Below are positions 16,089 to 26,908 of a stretch of DNA of 64,000 nucleotides, in pieces. The stretch is taken from NCBI RefSeq assembly GCF_016595235.1, contig NZ_JAENHL010000006.1, positions 1,116,001 through 1,180,000 of the forward strand, given 5' to 3'. The position numbers were made by a program, and so were the translations under genes. Each line of letters starts with the position of its first letter. Position 1 is the first letter of the stretch. Origin of the DNA: Taklimakanibacter albus (GTDB lineage Bacteria > Pseudomonadota > Alphaproteobacteria > Rhizobiales > Aestuariivirgaceae). The notes beneath the pieces are model-generated. The model saw nothing but the letters and a program-made list of their open reading frames with translations. It ran no database searches and was not told where the DNA came from.

Positions 16089-16120
16089 CCCGGGGACTTC
16101 CGTCTCCGGGTTTTCTTTTA
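16089..16120 (+). terminator. Rho-independent terminator of the phasin gene
   Basis: The 9-bp stem CCCGGGGAC / GTCTCCGGG has one G-U pair and a four-base loop TTCC, and is followed by TTTTCTTTTA. It lies 29 bases after the phasin stop. Confidence 0.85.
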
Positions 16121-16245
16121 TTTGTGCCGGTTTTGCCCAAAAAGCCGCCAGATTGGTATCAATTGGGGCGAGCCATGCGGCCCCGGTGCGGGCGTGACGC
16201 AAAATCGCCGCCTTTAACCTCTCCCATTCCTGCCTCGAGCGCATA

Positions 16246-16258
16246 TATAATCAGACAC
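16246..16258 (+). promoter_or_regulatory. -10 element directly before clpS (possible leaderless start)
   Basis: A perfect TATAAT at 16246-16251 lies 7 bases before the clpS ATG. Transcription would begin at or next to the A of the start codon, and no Shine-Dalgarno sequence is seen upstream. The -35 region is poor (no TTGACA-like hexamer at 16 to 18 bases). A leaderless mRNA is the simplest reading. Confidence 0.4.
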
Positions 16259-16582
16259 ATGAGCCAGCGAGACTCGAAACACGACAATGGACAGACGGGT
16301 GTCATCACCCGGACGGCGCCCAAGACGAAGAAGCCGTCACTGTACAAGGTGCTTTTGCTGAATGACGACTACACGCCCATGGAGTTCGTCATCGTCGTGC
16401 TGGAACGATTCTTCAACAAGGGCAGGGACGAGGCGACCCGGATCATGCTGCATGTGCACCAGAAAGGTGTCGGCATCTGTGGGGTCTACACGTTCGAGAT
16501 AGCGGAAACCAAGGTGACGCAAGTCATGGACTTTGCGCGCAAGCACCAACATCCGCTACAATGCACGATGGAAAAGGAATAG
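16259..16582 (+). CDS. clpS: ATP-dependent Clp protease adaptor ClpS
   Basis: A 107-residue adaptor that delivers N-degron substrates to ClpAP. After a flexible N-terminus it has '[20 protein letters not shown]' with the conserved NDDYTPM segment, '[24 protein letters not shown]', and the closing 'HPLQCTMEK'. The ATG at 16259 is used; an open frame extends upstream but is not ClpS-like. clpA follows 12 bases later, the standard arrangement. Confidence 0.96.
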   Translation: MSQRDSKHDNGQTGVITRTAPKTKKPSLYKVLLLNDDYTPMEFVIVVLERFFNKGRDEATRIMLHVHQKGVGICGVYTFEIAETKVTQVMDFARKHQHPLQCTMEKE

Positions 16583-16594
16583 GAGCTTCAGAGG

Positions 16595-18987
<2,393 letters not shown>

Positions 18988-18991
<4 letters not shown>

Positions 18992-19043
18992 CCGCCTGAC
19001 GGTTAAGGGCCCGCTCCAAGGACACTGGAGCGGGCCTTTTACT
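18988..19043 (+). terminator. Terminator of clpS-clpA, with a preceding hairpin
   Basis: A perfect 11-bp stem GGCCCGCTCCA / TGGAGCGGGCC (19008-19036), with a 7-base loop, is followed by TTTTACTTT. Just before it a second inverted repeat, TTAACCG-CCTGA-CGGTTAA (18988-19006), spans the clpA stop codon. Confidence 0.88.
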
Positions 19044-19204
19044 TTGTCCGGCGCGCGCAGCGCTGCCTCGATCAACGCTTGAGCTTACAATGTTAAGCCA
19101 ATGATATTTCGTTATAAATTGCGTCAATCTTGATCAGCTCCACACGTCATGGCCGCCCTTGAGGCGGCCATCCAGCTTCTCAGCCATGACGAGTGGGCGG
19201 TGGT

Positions 19205-21193
19205 TTACTTCAGTCCGATCTTGTCGCGCGGCGGCCCGGGGAAATCGGCATAGGCCGGCAGGTTGTCGGAATGGCCAAGGAGGTCACGCACCGCCCGCGA
19301 CGCCTGGTCGATCGCCGAATGCGCATAGGCATAGGCACCCGCATCGGCATTGGCGATGGCGATCCGGCCCCAGGATTTGCGCGCGGTTTCGATCGGCAGG
19401 GCGCCGTCGGGCCAGTACTGATCCCAGGGGCGCATATATTCGTAGGCATAGCCATGCGACCAGCGGTTGGCGGTGATCGCCTCGACATCACGCGCCGGGT
19501 CGAAGCCGCCGCCGGCCAGAGCGCGGCCCAGCATGTCGCGGATCTCGCGCTCCATTTCCTCGAAGGTGAGCTGGGTCAGATAACGCCGCCCGGCGAGACA
19601 CTGGTCGCGGGTCGAGACGCCGGCCTCGCCGGTGAGCGGCACCTTGGAGAGATGCAGCAGCACCGGATCGCTTGGCGTATCGGCGAATTTGTAGTCGCCC
19701 ATGCTGACCGGGAAATCGATCGAAGCGCCGTGCCAGAAGGAGGAGGGCGCCTCGAAGCGGCTGATGCCCAGTTTGGCGAAGGCCTCCCAGTTGCGGATCA
19801 GTACATTGGTGTAGATCAGCGGCACTTTCTGCTGGTCGTTGAGCGCCTCGACCTGCTCCTTGCCGAGCTCGGTGGTGAGATAGGGAATGACGCGATGCCA
19901 GCAGGCGAGCACCACATGGCCGGCCGCTACGGTCTTGAGCTTGCCGTCGGCGGAATAGGTGACGGTCACCGACTTGGCGCTGTCGGGGCTGCCGTCATGG
20001 GCAACCTTCACAACGGAAGAATTGAGGCGCAGGCGCACCGGCGCACCGTCCTGATCGAGCTTGCCGTAATCGACCGCCGCCAAGGCCAGGCTTTCCATGC
20101 CTTGGCCGGGCAAGGCATCGGGGATCAACGCGCGGACCAGCGAGCGGGCGACACCGGCATTGCCGTCCGGGAAATGGAAAATATAGGGGTCGGGATCGGT
20201 GAGAGCGAGCCGGCCGCTCGGGCTCATCGAGCGGTGTGGCGTCTCGCCCAGATCCATGCCGCCGAAGCCCGGATTCCAGTTGCCCCAGGCATCGGCCGCC
20301 GTGGTGCCGTCGATACCCATGCCGAAATAACCTTCGGTCGAGTTCTGGAAATAGGTGACGAGCTGCGGATCATAGCCGCAGATATCGGTGAGGAACTTGG
20401 CATAGGTCGTTTCCGACAGTGTCTTGAGCTTCTCCTCGCGAGTCTTGCCGGGCAGATAGTCGCGCGGCGCGTCGATGAGCTCGATCAGATCGCGTTTGGC
20501 CTTGTCGTTGAGCGGCGACTTCGGCACCCAGTCGGCGGCCTTCTCCTCTTCCTTGACGAGGGCGTCGGCGCCGAACAGCTCCTTGCGGAAGAAGGTGCCG
20601 GCGCCGAGCCCGCGCTTCTTGCCCCAGTCCTGGTCGTAATAGGTCTTGAATTTCTCGGTATCGACCGCGATGTCGGCCAGAAGCTGCTTGACCGCGGCTG
20701 AGAAGTAACTCGGTGTCTGCAGCGATTGCGAACCGCCATAGCCGATGATTTTCCTGCCATTGCTGGCGGTGAATTCGTTGCGCCGGGCATGACCACCGAA
20801 ATCATCATGGTTCTCGAGAATGAGGACCTTGGCCTTGCCGCCCGATTGCTGCCGGTAGAGATAGGCCGCCGCGAGCCCGCTGATGCCGCCGCCGACCACC
20901 ACGAGATCGTACGTTTCGCCCGACGCTTCCGGCGCACCGGCTTTGTCCCAGAAGGTGCCGTCGCGCACCGCATGCATGACGGAGAAGGAATTGGGATTGT
21001 GACCGCGAAGGCCGGTGAGGCCGGGCGGATAGGCAGTGCCTTCGGCGCGCGCCGGGGAGCCCGAAAAGCCCATGCCACCGAGGGCGCCGGCCGACAGGGC
21101 GCCGGCGGTCAAAGCGACGCCGTTCAGGAAGTCACGCCGCGAGATGGCGCGATCCATACCGAGGGCTTTGTCGCGTGATGAGTGCTGTGTCAT
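19205..21193 (-). CDS. Tat-exported FAD oxidoreductase, spermidine dehydrogenase-like (paralogue A)
   Basis: A 662-residue flavoprotein. The N-terminus carries a twin-arginine signal, S-R19-R20-DFLNG, then a hydrophobic Ala/Gly stretch to about residue 50. 'YPPGLTGLRG' and 'SFSVMHAVRDGTFWD' are typical of the SpdH group. The FAD site is VVVGGGISGLAAA (98-110), then the acidic 'ILENHDDFGGHARRNEF'. Such enzymes oxidise polyamines in the periplasm. I start at 21193 because GGAGG lies just upstream; an open frame ten codons longer has no site. No cytochrome partner is adjacent. A close paralogue is encoded at 22609-24525. Confidence 0.82.
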   Translation of the reverse strand: MTQHSSRDKALGMDRAISRRDFLNGVALTAGALSAGALGGMGFSGSPARAEGTAYPPGLTGLRGHNPNSFSVMHAVRDGTFWDKAGAPEASGETYDLVVVGGGISGLAAAYLYRQQSGGKAKVLILENHDDFGGHARRNEFTASNGRKIIGYGGSQSLQTPSYFSAAVKQLLADIAVDTEKFKTYYDQDWGKKRGLGAGTFFRKELFGADALVKEEEKAADWVPKSPLNDKAKRDLIELIDAPRDYLPGKTREEKLKTLSETTYAKFLTDICGYDPQLVTYFQNSTEGYFGMGIDGTTAADAWGNWNPGFGGMDLGETPHRSMSPSGRLALTDPDPYIFHFPDGNAGVARSLVRALIPDALPGQGMESLALAAVDYGKLDQDGAPVRLRLNSSVVKVAHDGSPDSAKSVTVTYSADGKLKTVAAGHVVLACWHRVIPYLTTELGKEQVEALNDQQKVPLIYTNVLIRNWEAFAKLGISRFEAPSSFWHGASIDFPVSMGDYKFADTPSDPVLLHLSKVPLTGEAGVSTRDQCLAGRRYLTQLTFEEMEREIRDMLGRALAGGGFDPARDVEAITANRWSHGYAYEYMRPWDQYWPDGALPIETARKSWGRIAIANADAGAYAYAHSAIDQASRAVRDLLGHSDNLPAYADFPGPPRDKIGLK

Positions 21194-21245
21194 GGGTTCC
21201 TCCGCTTGAAATCTTCTGTGCAACAGGATTGCAGGAGGTTTTCTG

Positions 21246-21279
21246 CTTCGACAATCGGGAAACCATTTCCGTCTTCGAC
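21246..21279. promoter_or_regulatory. Candidate operator between paralogue A and the HTH regulator
   Basis: An inverted repeat GGAAA-CCA-TTTCC (21258-21270) is flanked by two direct copies of CTTCGAC (21246-21252 and 21273-21279). It lies in the 125-base divergent promoter region of the FAD enzyme and regulator genes. Function is inferred from position and symmetry only. Confidence 0.3.
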
Positions 21280-21318
21280 GCTGCTTGGTATAGAGATAGC
21301 GTCAAATCGCGTCACATC

Positions 21319-22134
21319 ATGTCCTCAGACCAGCTTGCCGCCAATCTCAGACTCCTGACCAGCTATGGGCGCTCGGTAGCCGATATCTGCCGCAAGGCTG
21401 GGTTCAACCGCCAGCAATTCACCAAATATCTCTCCGGCGCGGCGCGCCCGTCGCTCGCCTCGCTGCGCCGCATCTGCGATTTCTTTGGGGTCGAGGAGCA
21501 CGAGATCCTGCGCGATGAGGAGGCCTTCCGCGCACTGATCCGGCTCAGGCCGCCACGGCTCGGAAAGACCGAGGACGATCCGGTGACGCAGTTCTTCACC
21601 ACGCTCGCCGGCCGGCATGATCTCGAGGCGGCGGCGAAGCTAGCCGGCTACTATTTTCTGCATATGCAGGACGAGCCGCGCTCGCCCACCATCACCCGCA
21701 GTCTGCTGCGCATGCGGCCCGAGGCGCGCTGCCTGGCGATCAAGGGCATCGAGCGTTTTTCGGCCAATGTGCCGGGCCTGCCGCGCGTCCTCAAATATGC
21801 GGGTTTCGCCGTCGTCAGCGAGGGCCGCGTCTATGTCGCGGTGGACGAGATCCTAGCGCACCGCTCCTTATGGTTCGGCATGCATTATGCGAGCGACTTC
21901 AGCGGCGTCAGTTTCCTCAATGGCCTGAGCCTCGGCATCGACCCGCAGAGCCGGCGCGAGATCCTCGCCGCCCGTATGATCCTGCAGTTTCTGGGACCCA
22001 GCATCGACATCAAACGCGAGCTCAAGCGCTGCGGCGCCTTGCCGTTGGATTCACCCGACATCGACCCGGTCGTGCGCTATGCGACGCGCAACGATCTGAC
22101 GCCCGGCGAGACCGTCCTCATGCCGCGACTGTGA
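21319..22134 (+). CDS. XRE-like helix-turn-helix regulator with C-terminal effector region
   Basis: A 271-residue protein. The N-terminal helix-turn-helix covers about residues 8-60: 'RSVADICRKAGFNRQQFTKYLSG' and 'PSLASLRRICDFFGVEEHEI'. The remaining 200 residues do not match an enzyme I know and probably sense a ligand. I take the ATG at 21319; the open frame extends 48 codons upstream but crosses the divergent promoter and is unlike the family. It is divergent from one FAD enzyme and, with the next gene, points toward the other, so it is the natural candidate for controlling both. Confidence 0.75.
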   Translation: MSSDQLAANLRLLTSYGRSVADICRKAGFNRQQFTKYLSGAARPSLASLRRICDFFGVEEHEILRDEEAFRALIRLRPPRLGKTEDDPVTQFFTTLAGRHDLEAAAKLAGYYFLHMQDEPRSPTITRSLLRMRPEARCLAIKGIERFSANVPGLPRVLKYAGFAVVSEGRVYVAVDEILAHRSLWFGMHYASDFSGVSFLNGLSLGIDPQSRREILAARMILQFLGPSIDIKRELKRCGALPLDSPDIDPVVRYATRNDLTPGETVLMPRL

Positions 22135-22148
22135 CCGAGGGGACCACG

Positions 22149-22607
22149 ATGAGCGAGTACGGACTTCGCCTGCGTTACAGGCCGGACGACGAATGGTTCG
22201 GAGAGGTCGACGCCGTCGTCAATACGGATATGTTTTCAGGCACCGGCTCGGCCTGGTTCGACCGGCTGCATGTGAAAGAGACATTCGTCGCGACCCTACG
22301 CGCCTACCCGTTGTCGAAAGAGAATCTGCCCCTGATCGAGGGAGGATTCTGGAACGGGAAAACCCCTGAGAAGATCGAACAATGCCACCTTCGCATCGCC
22401 GTGCGACCTTACAATCTCAGCGGTACGCTCCTGGTCCAAGTCGACCTTGCCACCCGGAGCCATGCCTCTCCAGACATCGACTTGCAGCAATCCGTCACGG
22501 CCCGGTTTCTGACAACCTACGCCGCTCTCGAGGCCTTTGCGCGTGAGCTCGATCAGGTCCTGGAGGGCAATCGGGAATGGGCCATGCTGGCGAGCCGGGT
22601 GGATTAG
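22149..22607 (+). CDS. Conserved-looking cytosolic protein of unknown function
   Basis: A 152-residue protein with no signal peptide or membrane helix. It begins MSEYGLRLRYRPDDEWFGEV and has alternating hydrophobic strands ('CHLRIAVRP', 'GTLLVQVDLA') followed by a C-terminal helix ('FLTTYAALEAFARELDQVL'). The strand-then-helix layout recalls small immunity-type or binding proteins, but I cannot assign a family. GAGGGG precedes the ATG. It is 14 bases after the HTH regulator, so probably in the same operon, and it converges with paralogue B with 1 base between stops. Confidence 0.6.
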   Translation: MSEYGLRLRYRPDDEWFGEVDAVVNTDMFSGTGSAWFDRLHVKETFVATLRAYPLSKENLPLIEGGFWNGKTPEKIEQCHLRIAVRPYNLSGTLLVQVDLATRSHASPDIDLQQSVTARFLTTYAALEAFARELDQVLEGNREWAMLASRVD

Positions 22608-22608
22608 C

Positions 22609-24525
22609 TCAATCGAGCCCGATCCGGTCGCGCGGCGGTCCTGGGAAATCGGCGAAAGCAGGAAGTTTCGGCGAATGGCCGAGGAGGTCGCGCACCGCGC
22701 GCGCCGCCTGGTCGATGGCGCAATGGGCATAGGGGTAGGCGCCGGAGTCGGCATTGGCGATGGCGATGCGTCCCCAGCCTTTGCGCGCCGTCTCGATGGG
22801 GAGCGGACCGTCGGGCCAGAATGAATCCCAGGGCCGTTTATATTCGCGCGCATAACCATGCGCCCAGCGATTGACGGTGATCGCCTCGATGTCGCGCGCC
22901 GGGTCAAAGCCGCCGCCTGAAAGCGCCCGGCCGAGCAGATCACGGATCTGGTGCTCCATCTCCTCGAAAGTGAGCTGCATCAGGAGACGCCGGCCGGCGA
23001 GGCTCTGCGTGCGGGGATCTTCGCCCTTACCGCCGAGCGGCACCTTGAACAGCGACAGCAGAACCGGATCGGCGGGCGTGCGGGCGAAACGATAACGCCC
23101 CATGCTGACCGGGAAATCCAGCGTGGCTCCGTGCCAGAAAGCGCCCGGCGACTTGAAGCCGCGAATGCCGAGCCGGGCGAGGGAGCGCCAGTCCCGGATC
23201 AGCACATTCGCCACCACCAGTGGGACTTTCTGCTGATCATTGAGGGCGTCAATCTGGGCCGGCGCGATCTCCGGGCAGAGATAGGGAATGACGCGATGCC
23301 AGCAGGCGAGCACGACATGTCCGGCCTCTACCGTCCTGAGCTTGCCCTTGTCGACATAGGTTACGGTCGCCGCTTCGGCGCCGTGATGCGCCACTTTCAC
23401 CACCGGTGCATCGAGCCGGAGACGCACATCGCGGCCCGGTGTGTCGAGCCGGCCATATCTGGCTCGGGTGACGACCAGGCTCTCCATGCCGCGTCCGGGG
23501 ATCGCATCGGGGATCATCGCGCGCAGCAAAGCGCGGGCGATGCCGGCATTGCCGTCGGGAAAATGGAAGATGTAAGGATCGAGATCGGTGAAGGCGCGCC
23601 GGGCGCTGGCGCTCATCATTTTGTGCGGCGCATCGCCGAGATCCATGCCCTCGAAGCCCGGTTCGCCATCGCCCCAGGCATCGAGCGCCGCGATGGCGTC
23701 GGCGCCGACGCCGAGAATTCCTTCGGTCGAGTCCTGGAAATAGGTGACAAGCTGAGGATCGTAAGCACAGATGTCGGTGAGGAATCGCGCATAGGTGGTG
23801 CGCGACAGTATTTCGAGTTTCTCAGGCCGCGACTTGCCGGAAAGATAATCGCGCGGGCGATCGATCAGCTCGATGAGGTCGTGCCGGGCCTTCTCGTTGA
23901 GCGGCGTCTCAGGCACCCAGTCGGCCGCTCTCTCCGTGATCTTCACCAGCCGGTCGGCGCCGAACTGCTCAGCGCTGAAGAAGGCCGCCGGTCCGAGCTT
24001 ATGGCGGCGGGTCCAGTCCTGGTCGTAATAGGTTTCGAACTTGTCCAGATCCACCGCGATGTCGCGCAGAAGTTTGTGAACGGCGGGCGAGAAATAGCTC
24101 GGTGTCTGCAGCGATTGCGAGCCGGCATAGCCGATGATCTTGGCGCCGTTACGGGCGGTGAATTCGTTGCGCCTTGCATGGCCGCCGAAATCGTCGCTGG
24201 TTTCGAGGAGGAGCACCCGCGCCTTGGGACCGGCCTGCTGGCGATAGAGAAAAGCGGCCGCGAGCCCGCTGATGCCGGCGCCCACCACCACGAGGTCATA
24301 GGTTTCGTTGGTCGCTTCCGGCGTGCCGGCTGTTTCCCAGAACGTACCGTCACGCAGCGCATGCAGCGTTTGGAAAGAGGACTGTGTCTGCCCCCTGAGG
24401 CCGGTAAGCGCCGGCGGGTAGGGCGCCGCAGCCTGTGCGGGTCCCGCCCATGTCGATGACGCCATACCAGCGGCGGCGACCAGCATGCCGTCCAGAAAGT
24501 CGCGTCGCGTGATCTGGCGGGCCAT
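22609..24525 (-). CDS. Tat-exported FAD oxidoreductase, spermidine dehydrogenase-like (paralogue B)
   Basis: A 638-residue paralogue of the enzyme at 19205-21193, alike along its whole length. The twin-arginine signal is T-R7-R8-DFLDG and the export signal ends near QAAA (residue 34). 'YPPALTGLRG', 'LHALRDGTFWETAG', the FAD motif VVVGAGISGLAAA (about 79-91) and 'DDFGGHARRNEF' are shared. It follows the HIT gene by 15 bases on the same strand, so it may be read from a different promoter than paralogue A. Like A it probably acts on an amine in the periplasm. The duplication may reflect two substrates or two conditions. Confidence 0.82.
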   Translation of the reverse strand: MARQITRRDFLDGMLVAAAGMASSTWAGPAQAAAPYPPALTGLRGQTQSSFQTLHALRDGTFWETAGTPEATNETYDLVVVGAGISGLAAAFLYRQQAGPKARVLLLETSDDFGGHARRNEFTARNGAKIIGYAGSQSLQTPSYFSPAVHKLLRDIAVDLDKFETYYDQDWTRRHKLGPAAFFSAEQFGADRLVKITERAADWVPETPLNEKARHDLIELIDRPRDYLSGKSRPEKLEILSRTTYARFLTDICAYDPQLVTYFQDSTEGILGVGADAIAALDAWGDGEPGFEGMDLGDAPHKMMSASARRAFTDLDPYIFHFPDGNAGIARALLRAMIPDAIPGRGMESLVVTRARYGRLDTPGRDVRLRLDAPVVKVAHHGAEAATVTYVDKGKLRTVEAGHVVLACWHRVIPYLCPEIAPAQIDALNDQQKVPLVVANVLIRDWRSLARLGIRGFKSPGAFWHGATLDFPVSMGRYRFARTPADPVLLSLFKVPLGGKGEDPRTQSLAGRRLLMQLTFEEMEHQIRDLLGRALSGGGFDPARDIEAITVNRWAHGYAREYKRPWDSFWPDGPLPIETARKGWGRIAIANADSGAYPYAHCAIDQAARAVRDLLGHSPKLPAFADFPGPPRDRIGLD

Positions 24526-24540
24526 GTCCGGCGCGCGCGG

Positions 24541-24975
24541 TCAGGTCTGCGGCGAGTTCAGCGCCTGCTTGATCATCTCGGCCTGGCGCGCGAGCAGCGC
24601 CATGTCGGCCATCTTGCCGGTATGCGCCCTGAGATTCTCGCCGGCGCGCCTGGGGATCACATGGACATGGAGGTGAAAGATCGTCTGGCCCGCCGCTGGT
24701 TCGTTGAACTGCTGGACCAGCACCCCCTCGGCGCCGAAGGCATCCTTCACGGCACGCCCGATGACCTGCACCGTTTCATAGAGGGCCTTGAAGGTGGCGG
24801 GATCGGCATCGAGCAGATTGCGCGAGGGCGCCCGCGGAATGACCAGCACATGTCCGTCGGCCTGCGGCATGATATCCATGATGGCGACCGTATCCTGATC
24901 CTCATAGACTTTGATGGCAGGAATCTCGCCGCGCAGGATCTTGGCGAGGATGTTGTTGGGGTCATAGGCGGGCAT
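24541..24975 (-). CDS. HIT family nucleotide hydrolase
   Basis: A 144-residue histidine-triad protein. The active-site motif HLHVHVIP is near residue 120, with the upstream QADGHVLVIPRAP strand and 'NNILAKILRGEIPAIKVYED' at the start, which are characteristic of the Hint/HinT-like group. It hydrolyses adenosine phosphoramidates or similar nucleotides. It starts 12 bases after the FemAB-like gene and is followed by paralogue B. Confidence 0.93.
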   Translation of the reverse strand: MPAYDPNNILAKILRGEIPAIKVYEDQDTVAIMDIMPQADGHVLVIPRAPSRNLLDADPATFKALYETVQVIGRAVKDAFGAEGVLVQQFNEPAAGQTIFHLHVHVIPRRAGENLRAHTGKMADMALLARQAEMIKQALNSPQT

Positions 24976-24987
24976 TGCGGTACTCCA

Positions 24988-26139
24988 TCAAAAGTCGTCT
25001 TCGACAGCATTCCTGAATGGCGCGTGCTCGGCAAGGGCGCTCTGGTCCTCGGCCACCGCCTGGCGCTCGTGCTCGAGATAATCCGCCACCGCCCGCGCGA
25101 GGCCAGGATGGGCGAGATAATGCAGGCTGTGAGTGGTCTTGGGCAGATAACCGCGCGCCAGCTTGTGCGGCCCCTGGGCGCCGGCCTCCACCCGTGCGAG
25201 TTTGCGCGCGATGGCGAAGTCGATCGCCTGATAATAGCAGGCCTCGAAATGCAGATTGGCGTGCTGCTCGATCGCCCCCCAATTGCGGCCATAAAGCGCG
25301 TCCGAGCCGATGAAATTGAGGGCGCCGGCAATGATCCGCCCGGCGCGCCTGGCAAAGACCAACAGGACGTGATCGGCCATGCTTTCGCCGATCAGGCTGA
25401 AGAAGCGCCGCGTCAGATAGGGGCTGCCCCATTTGCGCGAGCCCGTATCCATGTAGAATTCGAAGAAATGGTCCCAATGGGTCTCGGTGATGTCGCGCCC
25501 GGTCACCCATTCGAGCGATATCCCGGCGGCGTGAACCGCCTCGCGTTCCTTGCGGATGTTCTTGCGCTTGCGCGAGGAGAGATCGGCCAGGAAGTCGTCG
25601 AAACTGCCATAGGCCTGGTTGAACCAGTGGAACTGGGTGTCGGTGCGCCTGAGCCAGGGCGCGGCGCCGAACTGCCGCCAGTCATCCTCGGGAAGGAAGG
25701 TGATGTGGACCGAGCTCGCCTCGGTCTGCGCGGCGAGCTGGCGGAGCCCAGTGAGGAGCGTGGCTTTGATCTCTGGCGTCGCCGCCAGGAGGCGCGGTCC
25801 GGTCGCCGGCGTGAACGGCACCGCGACCTGCAGCTTGGGGTAATAATCCCCGCCGGCGCGCTCAAAGGCATCGGCCCAGGCATGGTCGAAGACATATTCG
25901 CCATAGCTGTGCGTCTTGAGATAGGCCGGCGCCACCCCGACGATGGCCTCGGCATCGTCCTTCACCACGAGATGCCGGCCGAGCCAGCCGGTCTTGCGCA
26001 CGGCTGAACCCGACTTTTCAAGAGCAGACAAAAATGCGTGCGATATAAAAGGGTTGAACGGGTTTCCTGAAGGGTTGGCGCAACTGTCCCAGGCCGTTGC
26101 CGGGACGCTGTCGATGCTGGAAACGGCTTCGATCTTCAT
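24988..26139 (-). CDS. FemAB-like GNAT protein (COG3146-type)
   Basis: A 383-residue protein of the peptidoglycan-biosynthesis-like GNAT family. It has 'NPFISHAFLSALEKSGSA', 'AYLKTHSYGEYVFDHAWA', 'HITFLPEDDW', 'FHWFNQAYGSFDDFLADLSSRKRKNIRKER' and 'FEACYYQAIDFAI'. Members have two fused GNAT folds; the acceptor is not established. I use the ATG at 26139 with GAGACGGGC before it, 7 bases after the upstream stop. The open frame runs further upstream into the GDPD gene and is not used. Confidence 0.82.
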   Translation of the reverse strand: MKIEAVSSIDSVPATAWDSCANPSGNPFNPFISHAFLSALEKSGSAVRKTGWLGRHLVVKDDAEAIVGVAPAYLKTHSYGEYVFDHAWADAFERAGGDYYPKLQVAVPFTPATGPRLLAATPEIKATLLTGLRQLAAQTEASSVHITFLPEDDWRQFGAAPWLRRTDTQFHWFNQAYGSFDDFLADLSSRKRKNIRKEREAVHAAGISLEWVTGRDITETHWDHFFEFYMDTGSRKWGSPYLTRRFFSLIGESMADHVLLVFARRAGRIIAGALNFIGSDALYGRNWGAIEQHANLHFEACYYQAIDFAIARKLARVEAGAQGPHKLARGYLPKTTHSLHYLAHPGLARAVADYLEHERQAVAEDQSALAEHAPFRNAVEDDF

Positions 26140-26146
26140 GCCCGTC

Positions 26147-26905
26147 TCAGGCCTGAAAACCCTCGAAGGTGATCTGGTCGCTGACGCGCAGCGCCGCAAC
26201 GCCGTCAGTGGCGCTCCGGATCGTCCAGCAGATCACCTTGTGGCCCGCCTCGCGGAACCGGGTGACCGGCGGGAACGGCAGGTCCCGCCAGTAATATGAG
26301 ATGAAATCGGGATGGGTCTGCCCCAGATGCGCAAGCTCGCGCAGGCGGGCGCGTTCCACCTCCGGCAGGACGTTGTACTCCTCATGGGTGAAGCTGTCGG
26401 CGACGATGCCGCGGATGATGTCGGGGTTCAGCCGGCGCAGCGTAGTGACGATCCCCGGATCGAAGGACATGAAGCAGAAGGGGCCATCATATGAAGCGAC
26501 GGTAGCGACGGCGCGCCGGGTGAGCGTCTCATCGCCATTCCAATGACTCTTGAGCTCGATCACCAGGGGGACCTGACCGCGCACCTGGTCGAGCAGCTCG
26601 GACAAAGTCTGGATCCGGTCGGCGCCGGATCTGAAGGTGAGCGCCCTGAGCGCCGCCGCTGAGTGGTCGGCCACGCGCCCTTTGGCCTCGATCAACCGAT
26701 CGAGTGTCTCGTCGTGAAAGACGACGGCCTCGCCGTCCGCCGTCACCTGCAGGTCGCATTCGATCGCATAATTATGGGCGATGGCGCGGGCGAAGGCGCT
26801 TTGCGTATTCTCGACGACGCCGTTCTGTACGTCATGCAGCCCGCGATGCGCGATCGGCCGGGCGGTAAGCCAGTCCAGTTGGCGCAAGGCGGGCGGCATA
26901 GGCAT
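26147..26905 (-). CDS. Glycerophosphodiester phosphodiesterase
   Basis: A 252-residue TIM-barrel enzyme that splits glycerophosphodiesters to glycerol 3-phosphate and an alcohol. The catalytic set is visible: H20-R21-G22, E32-N33-T, the metal pair E49-x-D51, and H64 in VVFHDETLDR. There is no signal peptide, so it is likely cytoplasmic. It is 3 bases downstream of the RidA gene and 7 bases upstream of the FemAB-like gene, within one minus-strand operon. Confidence 0.92.
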   Translation of the reverse strand: MPMPPALRQLDWLTARPIAHRGLHDVQNGVVENTQSAFARAIAHNYAIECDLQVTADGEAVVFHDETLDRLIEAKGRVADHSAAALRALTFRSGADRIQTLSELLDQVRGQVPLVIELKSHWNGDETLTRRAVATVASYDGPFCFMSFDPGIVTTLRRLNPDIIRGIVADSFTHEEYNVLPEVERARLRELAHLGQTHPDFISYYWRDLPFPPVTRFREAGHKVICWTIRSATDGVAALRVSDQITFEGFQA

Positions 26906-26908
26906 GGG

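Noticed and set aside
19149-19171. Hairpin ATGGCCGCC-CTTGA-GGCGGCCAT downstream of paralogue A
   Set aside because: A good stem, but with no T-tract on either strand, so I do not call it a terminator.
19193-20701. 502-residue plus-strand open frame over paralogue A
   Set aside because: Antisense shadow. The near-identical antisense frame over paralogue B (22951-24459, also 502 residues) simply reflects the paralogy of the sense genes.
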